Below are positions 7,460 to 13,919 of a stretch of 15,663 bases of DNA, piece by piece. Within the stretch, counting starts at the first letter, position 1. Every line of letters begins with the position of its first letter. Origin of the DNA: CAZXYF01 sp964644705. GTDB lineage: Bacteria; Planctomycetota; Brocadiia; SM23-32. Under the pieces are notes generated by a model, which searched no databases, was not told the origin of the DNA, and saw only the letters and a program-made list of their open reading frames with translations. The stretch spans positions 1 to 15,663 of the forward strand of contig CAZXYF010000062.1 of the NCBI GenBank assembly GCA_964644705.1. The letters run 5' to 3'. The translations under genes were made by a program, and so were the position numbers.

Positions 7460-7729
7460 ATGCCACAAGTAACGTGTGAGAGCAACGATTTGGTGATGTT
7501 CCTGGGTGGAGATACGGACGAACTGGATAGCGCCCTGTGTTCGCGCGAAGCCGACTTGAGAGTGGAGGCCCACAACGGCTCCAGCTGCGATGAAAAAAGT
7601 TTCTGCATCTGTCAGGAATGTGCCCATCGCCTTTTATGGTTGTCACACCATCCGGTTGGCTGGATTGAAAACTGTAAGCAACTCCACACAAACCGCTCAT
7701 CCCGCATCCCCCGCCCCGCCACGGTCTAA
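7460..7729 (+). CDS. Small Cys-rich protein of unknown function
   Basis: An 89-residue frame begins at the ATG at 7460, which has GGAGAG (7446-7451) 8 nt upstream, one of the better SD sites in the window. A longer in-frame start at 7424 has no comparable site. A promoter candidate (7319-7347) and a PHO-box-like repeat (7287-7303) lie upstream. The product begins MPQVTCESNDLVMFLGGD. It holds seven Cys, four of them close together (SSCDEKSFCICQEC), which could bind a metal or form disulfides, although the spacing does not match a zinc-ribbon or ferredoxin motif I know. The tail after about residue 75 is rich in Arg, Ser and Pro. There is no signal peptide. I do not recognise a family. A 185-residue frame overlaps it on the opposite strand but lacks an SD and has shadow-like composition. 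Confidence 0.5.
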   Translation: MPQVTCESNDLVMFLGGDTDELDSALCSREADLRVEAHNGSSCDEKSFCICQECAHRLLWLSHHPVGWIENCKQLHTNRSSRIPRPATV

Positions 7730-8049
7730 ATACCCCCACGATCCAACGGGCGAAAGTTCTCTGTCCAAATAACACTTCCACCCGGGCATGTCCAGAACAG
7801 CGATTTGGGATTGGGGTGTATAGCTTTCTGCGCACGGGCGCGTAGTGCCGCCCGCTACCGCGCACACACCAGTGCAATAACTTGGTTAGTTGAATACTTA
7901 CCCCATGGGAATGGTATTGACAGGCGGCGAACACTCCTTTTTGGTGTAATCCCTTACTGCGAAACACACCCCACCGTTTATATATATCCTTCCTCTGCTG
8001 CCAGGGCTTCGTCAAACGACGGGCAACCCCAACCGCCGCCCGAGGCGCG
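7730..8049. other. Convergent intergenic region with a nested hairpin
   Basis: These 320 bp separate the plus-strand genes from the 3' end of phoU. The only clear structure is nested pairing at 7815-7870: GGTGT with ACACC (7815-7819 / 7866-7870), GCGC with GCGC (7830-7833 / 7860-7863), and CGGGCG with CGCCCG (7835-7840 / 7849-7854, 8-nt loop). No U-run follows on either strand, so a Rho-independent terminator cannot be claimed, though its position between converging genes would suit one. Reading frames here look like chance frames. Confidence 0.4.
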
Positions 8050-8715
8050 TCATATATCCTCCCGATGGCGCACGATATTGCCTTCAGTCATATACACAAC
8101 GTCCTCGGCGATATTTGTGGCGTGATCCGCTATCCGCTCAAGATTTTGTGACACCGTCATCAATCGCATCAACACATCCACGTTATGCTTTTCTTCACTG
8201 ATTGATTTCGCCACCAATTCATACATTTCCCGATTGATATCATCCACAACGTCATCATCCTGAATGACCTCACGCGCCGTGTCCGCGTCCATATTAACCA
8301 GGGAATCGAGGCTTTTGCCCACCATCTCCTGCGCTTTACGCGCCATGTGTGGAAAATCAAACGGAAAATCGACGGATTGCGATTCATGTTCAGCCAAATA
8401 CTTGCAGCTCTGCGCAATGTTGACCGCCAGATCGCCGATACGTTCCAGATCACTGTTAATCTTCAAAACGGCGATAATATATCGCAGATCAATGGCAACA
8501 GGCTGGTGCAGAGCCAGTATTTTTAGACATTCTTCTTCAACCTCCACTTCCACTTCATCGACTTCGTAATCATCATCAATGATATTCTGCGCTAATTCAT
8601 CATCGTTATTCGCAATGGAACGTGCTGCTTTGCGAACATTCTCCTCAACCTTGGCACTCAAGGAGAGGATCTTCTTTTTGAGTTCCGCAATTTCCCTCTG
8701 CAAATGGATCGTCAT
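8050..8715 (-). CDS. phoU: Phosphate signalling protein PhoU
   Basis: This 221-residue protein is the size of typical PhoU. It shows two copies of the PhoU helical bundle with the metal-binding style motifs: VEEECLKILALHQPVAIDLR (59-78) and NSDLERIGDLAVNIA (87-101) in the first, and QNLERIADHATNIAEDVVY (190-208) in the second. PhoU is a cytoplasmic regulator that couples PstSCAB to the PhoR sensor kinase and keeps the Pho response off when phosphate is plentiful; that is family knowledge. The start has AAGGAG 10 nt upstream. It is the last gene of the pst operon, 18 bp after pstB. No clear terminator follows its stop codon. Confidence 0.96.
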   Translation of the reverse strand: MTIHLQREIAELKKKILSLSAKVEENVRKAARSIANNDDELAQNIIDDDYEVDEVEVEVEEECLKILALHQPVAIDLRYIIAVLKINSDLERIGDLAVNIAQSCKYLAEHESQSVDFPFDFPHMARKAQEMVGKSLDSLVNMDADTAREVIQDDDVVDDINREMYELVAKSISEEKHNVDVLMRLMTVSQNLERIADHATNIAEDVVYMTEGNIVRHREDI

Positions 8716-8733
8716 CGCTTCATCTCTCCTTTA

Positions 8734-9564
8734 TCAACCAAATCTTCCCGTGATATAGTCTTCTGTCTGTTGTTCTTCTGGACGCGTGAAGAGCTGCTGC
8801 GTCGGGCCACATTCCACTAATGTACCTTCATACAGAAACATCGTCATGTCCGACACACGGGCCGCCTGTTGCATGTTGTGAGTTACAATAATGATCGTAT
8901 ATCTCCCCCTCAACTCTTCAATCAGATCCTCAATTCTTGATGTTGAGGCCGGATCAAGAGCCGAACAGGGTTCGTCCATGAGAAGAATGTCCGGATCCAC
9001 GGCCAGTGCTCTGGCAATGCAAAGACGTTGTTGCTGTCCACCGGACAACCCCATTGCGTTATCCGACATCCGGTCCTTTACCTCCGACCACAATCCGGCA
9101 GCTCGCAGACTGTTTTCCACAATTTCGTCCAGTTCCGATCGACTCCGCCGTTTTTCCAAACGGGGACCGTACGCGATGTTATCATAAATCGACTTGGGAA
9201 ACGGATTGGGGCGCTGGAACACCATACCCACCGTTTTGCGCAGAGCAACTTCATCCACCTCTGATGAATACACTTCCTGACCTTCCAGGTATAGATCTCC
9301 CTCCACCCGGCAGTGGGGTATGAGATCATTCATCCGGTTGACGCTTCGCAGGAAGGTGCTTTTACCGCAGCCGCTCGGGCCAATTATGGCCGTCACCAGT
9401 TCTTCAGGGATACTCACGCTGACATCACACACCGCTTCCGTATCACCATAAAAGACGGAAAAGTTTTCCGATTGAACGATTGCATCGGCTGCCTCGACCG
9501 CCTTAATGCTGTGATCTTCTGGTAGAGCATTGTCCGGCTGGAGATCAACTTCAGTTGTTGCCAT
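8734..9564 (-). CDS. pstB: Phosphate ABC transporter ATP-binding protein PstB
   Basis: This 276-residue ATPase powers phosphate import through PstCA. Visible motifs are Walker A GPSGCGKST (62-70), Q-loop FQRPNPFPKSIYDN (116-129), signature LSGGQ (173-177), Walker B ILLMDEP (193-199) with catalytic E198, and the H-loop His H229 (VTHN). The FQRPNPFPKSIYDN segment is typical of PstB rather than other ABC ATPases. About 25 residues precede the usual PstB start; this acidic extension appears real because AAGGAG stands 7 nt before the ATG at 9564. The gene starts 12 bp after the pstA stop and lies 18 bp before phoU, so it is part of one transcript. Confidence 0.97.
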   Translation of the reverse strand: MATTEVDLQPDNALPEDHSIKAVEAADAIVQSENFSVFYGDTEAVCDVSVSIPEELVTAIIGPSGCGKSTFLRSVNRMNDLIPHCRVEGDLYLEGQEVYSSEVDEVALRKTVGMVFQRPNPFPKSIYDNIAYGPRLEKRRSRSELDEIVENSLRAAGLWSEVKDRMSDNAMGLSGGQQQRLCIARALAVDPDILLMDEPCSALDPASTSRIEDLIEELRGRYTIIIVTHNMQQAARVSDMTMFLYEGTLVECGPTQQLFTRPEEQQTEDYITGRFG

Positions 9565-9576
9565 TTGTGGACTCCT

Positions 9577-11175
9577 TTATCCTCGAATCTTTTTCGTAGC
9601 TCGTGCCCGCAAAATAATCGCGGCAACATTCAATATCAACACGAGAGATATGAGCGTCATCACCATACCGTACTGCACGTGGCGCACCTCCGCGGCCGCC
9701 GGTTCTCCAATCGTCATGTAAATGCTGTAGGGAAGAGCAGCTGTGGCCTTCGTGAAGACCTGATTGAGCCCCACTATGTGTCCGCCCCCGAACGCAATGG
9801 CCGCCGTAAATAAAATCGGAGCGGTTTCTCCGGCAGCTCGTCCCATGCTGATAATTATACTTGTGATTATTCCAGGAAGTGCAGCGGGCAAAATCACGCG
9901 AACGATGCTCTGCCAGCGCGTGGCTCCCAGGCTCAATGATGCTTCCTTATAGGTTTTTGGTACCGCTTTTAGCGCCTCCTCCGACGCTCGGATAACGGTC
10001 GGCAGAACCAACAGAGCCAGCGTCAGGCAACCGATAAAGACACTTCTTCCGCGACCTGTTTGCTCGATTATCCCCGACCATGACAGCCATGACCCCATTC
10101 TGGTGGACAGATTCAGCCAGTTGATAAAGAAAGCCAGTCCGAACAGGCCAAAAACAACGCTCGGCACACCCGCCAGCGTACTTATACACACACGCAAGAT
10201 GCTTACAAACCACCCGTCGCCCGCATATTGTGTCAGATAAATGGCCGATATTACACCTAAAGGGGTTGCGATAAGCATCGTGCCTACCGCAAGATAGATC
10301 GTACCTAAAAGACTCGGCCAGATGCCGCCGAAAAAATAACCGCTTTTATTGTCCGGCCCATCAAAAAAGAATCGCCAGTAAAACTTCCACTGGGGTCGCA
10401 ACATATCAGAAAGATTGTTCTTCATGTATGAGAAAACGCCCGCAAACTTACGGTCTCTTTTAATCTGCGCCTTACGACCAGCTGACACCTCAGCCAGATC
10501 TACATTTTCATGCAGATATATGTTCTTTCGTGGCACCATTTTTCTCGTCCCGAAACTCCCATCCTCGGGCATGATGTATTTTTCTTCATACAGAAACTTA
10601 TTCAAATATTCTTTCGCTTTGCTCCACCGTGTCACCCCATATCGTTCACGCGTCATGGGGGGCTCCGGATCATACGGAAACGGCCCCAGTAGTTTACGTA
10701 TCCGGTCTTTTACCGAAAAATATTTTTCGTAACGTTTTGTCATCTTCTTCAACTTGCTGCGCGCACCCGGGTCACTCCACCCAATTTCTTTTCTAACTCT
10801 GCTGAGTGCTTTTTGAAGACCGACTTCCTCCGCACGGACCTTTTCCCGCAACGATTCAGGGATCCCGTCCGAATCAACCGCACTTTTCAACACACTCCAG
10901 GCAGGTGCTTCATACTCACGCAGGATCTTGTACAGTGGTTGTCGTGCTTCTTCCGCCTTTTTGAACTCCTTCCGCAACTTGTCAACGTTGCCTCTGTTAC
11001 GGTTTTTGAGAAAATACGCACGTCGTTCAACCGTTCCCTGGAAGATGATCGCATCCTTGCCGCGCCAAAAAATCGGCAACAGAACAATGGCCAGAGCAGC
11101 GACCATCAAGAACAGCGATATAAATCCCGTAGCGGAAAATGCTTTATCCAACATTTTTCGTGTTGACAACCGCAT
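9577..11175 (-). CDS. pstA: Phosphate ABC transporter permease PstA with large periplasmic-side insert
   Basis: The ATG at 11175 is chosen because GGGAGG lies 8 nt upstream within the last codons of pstC, and the start falls 4 nt after the pstC stop, as in tight coupling. An in-frame ATG at 11223 lies inside pstC without such a site. The product has 532 residues against about 280-300 for common PstA. One membrane helix (about 16-37) is followed by roughly 240 mostly charged, basic residues (about 40-280) without hydrophobic segments. The ordinary permease core then begins at SGYFFGGIWPSLLGT (278-292), with the EAA loop EALKAVPKTYKEASLSLGATR (400-420) that contacts PstB, and further helices to the end. 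By topology the insert should face the periplasm, between TM1 and TM2. With PstC it forms the phosphate channel. What the insert does is unknown. Confidence 0.93.
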   Translation of the reverse strand: MRLSTRKMLDKAFSATGFISLFLMVAALAIVLLPIFWRGKDAIIFQGTVERRAYFLKNRNRGNVDKLRKEFKKAEEARQPLYKILREYEAPAWSVLKSAVDSDGIPESLREKVRAEEVGLQKALSRVRKEIGWSDPGARSKLKKMTKRYEKYFSVKDRIRKLLGPFPYDPEPPMTRERYGVTRWSKAKEYLNKFLYEEKYIMPEDGSFGTRKMVPRKNIYLHENVDLAEVSAGRKAQIKRDRKFAGVFSYMKNNLSDMLRPQWKFYWRFFFDGPDNKSGYFFGGIWPSLLGTIYLAVGTMLIATPLGVISAIYLTQYAGDGWFVSILRVCISTLAGVPSVVFGLFGLAFFINWLNLSTRMGSWLSWSGIIEQTGRGRSVFIGCLTLALLVLPTVIRASEEALKAVPKTYKEASLSLGATRWQSIVRVILPAALPGIITSIIISMGRAAGETAPILFTAAIAFGGGHIVGLNQVFTKATAALPYSIYMTIGEPAAAEVRHVQYGMVMTLISLVLILNVAAIILRARATKKIRG

Positions 11176-11179
11176 CAGA

Positions 11180-12313
11180 TCAGCCTCCCAGCTTTTTTCG
11201 GGTGCGACGAACGGACCACTCACTCACCAGATTACAGGCAAACGAGAACAAGAGAAGTATAAATGCAAGTGCAAAAAGAGCGTGATAGTGAAGGGTTCCG
11301 CGCGCCACCTCGGCCATTTCAATCGCGATCGTGGCCGTAATCGGACGCACCGGGCTCAGCATGTTATACCACGGCTGAGGGACCTGAGTCGCTTTACCCG
11401 CTGCCATCACCACCACCATCGTCTCCCCCACGGCGCGCATAATCCCCAGCAATATAGCCGCCAGAATCCCACCTTTGGCGGCCGGAATAACAACTCGCAC
11501 CATCGTTTCAGCCCGTGTGGCCCCAAGAGCGTAACTCCCCTCGCGAACATCCCGCCCCACCGCACTGAGAGCGTCTTCACACACGCTCACAACCGTGGGA
11601 AGCGCCATGAGCGCAAGGAACAAAGAGGCATTAAGGGCATTGGCACCGCTATCTATTTCCAGCGATGAAACAAATGACCCTGCCGAATATATACCATATC
11701 CGCTGATCAGCAAAAGACCTATAAACACTGTCGGCCGAGCAATCTTGCGGGCCCGATCCCCCAGAAATGTGCACGATACCTCACTCACAACTATCGACAA
11801 CAACAGCGCCGTCGGAGCCGCAATAATCCACAGGACCACGGCAAGAATCGCACCACCTGAATCCTGCAAAAGAGGTGCAAAAACAATCAAAGCGAAGAAG
11901 CCGTAAGCTACCGAGGGAATCGCCGCAAGAATCTCGATGACCGGCTTGACAATCTGCCGTGCCCAGAACGGTAGCACGTCGCTCAGACATACAGCGGCAG
12001 TTATCCCCATGGGCACACACACCACGCACGCCCCGAATGTCACCATCACGGTTGACATAAATATGCCCAGAGCACCAAAAACCGGATTATCTCGGGTCGG
12101 ATACCATGCATCACTCTCGAAAAAAGCACTTATTCCGGCCTTTTGGAAAAACGGTATGGCATCGCGAAACATAAACAGGAGAATAAACAATATCCCCGCG
12201 GCCGATATGGTTGTCACCAACAGCAAAAAACCATTGCCAAAAAACTGCGCAAGGCGTTCAAACAGCTCCTGACCTCTGGATTTGAGCAGTTTGTCTTTGT
12301 CTAATTTCCCCAT
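11180..12313 (-). CDS. pstC: Phosphate ABC transporter permease PstC
   Basis: This 377-residue inner-membrane protein pairs with PstA to form the phosphate channel. A first membrane helix (about 29-48) is followed by FRDAIPFFQKAG and a short periplasmic stretch, then the conserved PstC segment NPVFGALGIFMSTVMVTFGA and further helices including EILAAIPSVAYGFFALIVFAP. The EAA loop reads ALSAVGRDVREGSYALGATR, the PstB docking site. It is somewhat longer than the E. coli protein (about 320), mainly through its N terminus and a loop. The SD before the ATG at 12313 is weak (GGAAAG very close to the start), in contrast with its neighbours, which would favour low expression relative to pstS. It is separated from pstS by 150 bp containing two hairpins. 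Confidence 0.95.
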   Translation of the reverse strand: MGKLDKDKLLKSRGQELFERLAQFFGNGFLLLVTTISAAGILFILLFMFRDAIPFFQKAGISAFFESDAWYPTRDNPVFGALGIFMSTVMVTFGACVVCVPMGITAAVCLSDVLPFWARQIVKPVIEILAAIPSVAYGFFALIVFAPLLQDSGGAILAVVLWIIAAPTALLLSIVVSEVSCTFLGDRARKIARPTVFIGLLLISGYGIYSAGSFVSSLEIDSGANALNASLFLALMALPTVVSVCEDALSAVGRDVREGSYALGATRAETMVRVVIPAAKGGILAAILLGIMRAVGETMVVVMAAGKATQVPQPWYNMLSPVRPITATIAIEMAEVARGTLHYHALFALAFILLLFSFACNLVSEWSVRRTRKKLGG

Positions 12314-12381
12314 GCTTTCCGTTTATTTCCGTGGTGAAAGTTTTGCAATTACAATTCCCGAGTTTTTCAGAACGGACATAA

Positions 12382-12430
12382 AAATTCCCACCGGGCAAGC
12401 GACCCGAACTGCCGGATCCTGCCCGGCGGG
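12382..12430 (-). terminator. Hairpin with U-run between pstS and pstC (probable attenuating terminator)
   Basis: In minus-strand RNA an 11-bp arm at 12430-12420 (CCCGCCGGGCA) pairs with UGCCCGGUGGG at 12397-12387, with one G-U wobble. Inside, GAUCCG pairs with CGGGUC around a 6-nt loop. AAUUUUUA follows directly. The wobble is a mismatch in plus-strand RNA, so the structure is directional. Because pstC lies downstream on the same strand, partial read-through is expected. Confidence 0.75.
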
Positions 12431-12440
12431 TGAATACTTC

Positions 12441-12456
12441 AGCGCATCAATGCGCT
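12441..12456 (-). other. Short perfect hairpin just after the pstS stop
   Basis: AGCGCAT (12441-12447) and ATGCGCT (12450-12456) are perfect complements around 2 nt (in practice a 6-bp stem with 4-nt loop). It lies 8 nt after the pstS stop, before the larger hairpin, and could protect the pstS 3' end from decay. Confidence 0.5.
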
Positions 12457-12463
12457 ATTTGGT

Positions 12464-13330
12464 TTAGTACTGTGTCACAGGCACGAAACCGATCTGCTTG
12501 ATGATTTCCTGGCCGTGCGGTTTCAGATACATCGTCACAATCGCCTGCTCCGGTGATCCGAGTTCCGGATAACCATCAGTCACCATGTAGAGCGGACGCG
12601 CGATGGCGTATGTTCCCGAACCAACAGTTTTGAGATTCGGTTTGACGCCTTCAATAGCGAGAGCCTTCACGCCCTCAACGTATCCGAGACCAACATATGC
12701 GATCGCTGACTGCGTGTTTTTCACGCGAGCCTGGCTTTCGGCGTTACTCGCCGTTCGCTCGGCCCCACCCATCAAACGGTCGCCTTTGAGGGCGAGATCG
12801 CCAAACACTTCAAAGGTGCCACTGCTGCTGTCACGACTGACAACCACGATATCTTTATCCGGGCCACCAACCTCTTTCCAATTTGTGATGTCACCCACAT
12901 AAATATCATGCAGTTCTTCCATCGTCAGCTCACTGACGGGATTACTCGGATGTACGACAACCGCGATACCATCCATGGCGACGGTATGGAAAACGGGAAA
13001 AACACCGTTCCGGACCGATTTTTTGAATTCTTTCGGTTTCATGAAGCGGGACATACAACCAATATCACAGCGACCGGCGGTCAGACTCGCGGCACCATTA
13101 CCACTGCCGGTTCCACTGACGGTAATATCCACATTGGGATGTTTCGCCATGTAAAAGCCGGAAAACGCTTTGGCAATCGGATATACGGTTGTGGATCCAT
13201 CGACCACGAGCGTCTGTTTTTCTCCGCCCTGGCCATGTTCGCCCGCCTGCACGGCCGACATACCACTGAAGCTCACCAATACTGCAAAAACAAGTACGGA
13301 CATCAATATTCTTCGTGTGCTACCAAACAT
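12464..13330 (-). CDS. pstS: Periplasmic phosphate-binding protein PstS
   Basis: This 288-residue protein captures phosphate in the periplasm and delivers it to PstCA. Residues 1-29 form a signal peptide (RR near the start, hydrophobic core 9-20, likely cleavage after AVQA). Binding-site motifs of the family are visible: DGSTTVYP (44-51), SGTGSGNGA (72-80), the stretch GRCDIGCMSR (86-95), and SRDSSSGTFEVF (165-176). There is no lipobox Cys, so the mature protein is soluble, not a lipoprotein. AAGGAG lies 8 nt before the ATG. It is the first gene of pstSCAB-phoU. Upstream, 164-202 bp away, is an array of PHO-box-like repeats, so induction by phosphate starvation is likely. C88 and C92 are unusual extras close together. 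Confidence 0.95.
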   Translation of the reverse strand: MFGSTRRILMSVLVFAVLVSFSGMSAVQAGEHGQGGEKQTLVVDGSTTVYPIAKAFSGFYMAKHPNVDITVSGTGSGNGAASLTAGRCDIGCMSRFMKPKEFKKSVRNGVFPVFHTVAMDGIAVVVHPSNPVSELTMEELHDIYVGDITNWKEVGGPDKDIVVVSRDSSSGTFEVFGDLALKGDRLMGGAERTASNAESQARVKNTQSAIAYVGLGYVEGVKALAIEGVKPNLKTVGSGTYAIARPLYMVTDGYPELGSPEQAIVTMYLKPHGQEIIKQIGFVPVTQY

Positions 13331-13865
13331 ATTTTTTACTCCTTTAGTAGAAGGTTCGTAATGGCGTGAACTGAGTTCTCAGCACACCTAACGGTTGATC
13401 TTTCACCAACAACGGTTACTCAATCTCGAATGGTCGAATAACCATTTTTCGGAAACAAGTTTGCTCAATAGAGCACGTAGAGTACTACTCACATGTTAGA
13501 CTTATGTTAGCATCCCGTCATGAACAAGTTAGAATGTGGATTGGTCACCTCCTTTCTGCTCCTGATGCGCCCAATATTGAAACAGGATAGCTCAAAAAAA
13601 CCTCGACACAGAGCCAGAATACTCTCTCAACTTCAGTAAAAGAGGATAGCTCCCCTAAATCAGCTCCCTATGAACGGTATGTTAGCTTCTCATTAACTCT
13701 CCTCCTCGGAAAAAACTTCCTATCCCTCTCTCACAACCCAGTGGGCATATCTCATCATCCGCTCGCCCCTGCGGAATCCCTCATCCGCCTGAAACCCAGA
13801 GCTGTGCCCTGGCATTCAAAATGATCTTGGAGATAATCGTTTCCCGTCTAACCCGTCCTCCAAAT
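13331..13865 (-). other. pstS leader and upstream region
   Basis: This 535-bp stretch lies between the porin terminator and pstS. Closest to pstS, at about 13331-13490, is the probable 5' leader. It holds small hairpins: CTGA/TCAG around GTTC (13371-13382); a two-part stem GGUUA/UAACC (13414-13443) enclosing UUCGA/UCGAG; and TGCTC/GAGCA around a 4-nt loop (13462-13475). The PHO-box array is at 13494-13532. Upstream are a 13-nt match to the 16S rRNA 3' end (13545-13557), the repeated AGGATAGCTC (13584-13593 and 13643-13652), and a lone TGTTAG with poor 11-bp partners at 13680. No protein gene was seen. Confidence 0.5.
13494..13532 (-). promoter_or_regulatory. PHO-box-like array upstream of pstS
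   Basis: On the minus strand CTAACA occurs at 13510-13505 and 13499-13494, with CTAACT at 13532-13527; the starts are 22 and 11 bp apart. A degenerate unit (ATGACG, 13521-13516) fills the remaining 11-bp slot. CTAACATAAGTCTAACA has the same 7+4 geometry as the E. coli PHO box CTGTCAT-N4-CTGTCAT bound by PhoB. Four elements in phase would allow two PhoB dimers. The weak -10 candidate TAGTAC (13487-13482) follows. Confidence 0.65.
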
Positions 13866-13896
13866 AAAAAAACCCGGCGGGATTGCTCCCGCCGGG
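13866..13896 (-). terminator. Rho-independent terminator of the porin-like gene
   Basis: In minus-strand RNA CCCGGCGGGA (13896-13887) pairs perfectly with UCCCGCCGGG (13882-13873) around GCAA, followed by seven U (13872-13866). It begins 24 bp after the stop codon at 13920. This isolates the porin gene from pstS, so pstS needs its own promoter. Confidence 0.95.
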
Positions 13897-13919
13897 GCAG
13901 TTACTACGTTATTGGTCGT

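Noticed and set aside
7458..8015. 185-codon frame on the minus strand downstream of phoU
   Set aside because: No SD, shadow-like composition rich in Arg, Cys, Gly and His, and no recognisable motif. The overlapping plus-strand frame at 7460 is better supported.
11176..11223. Start of pstA at 11223 inside pstC
   Set aside because: The ATG at 11175 has GGGAGG at 8 nt and is placed 4 nt after the pstC stop; the upstream ATG has no SD and adds non-family residues.
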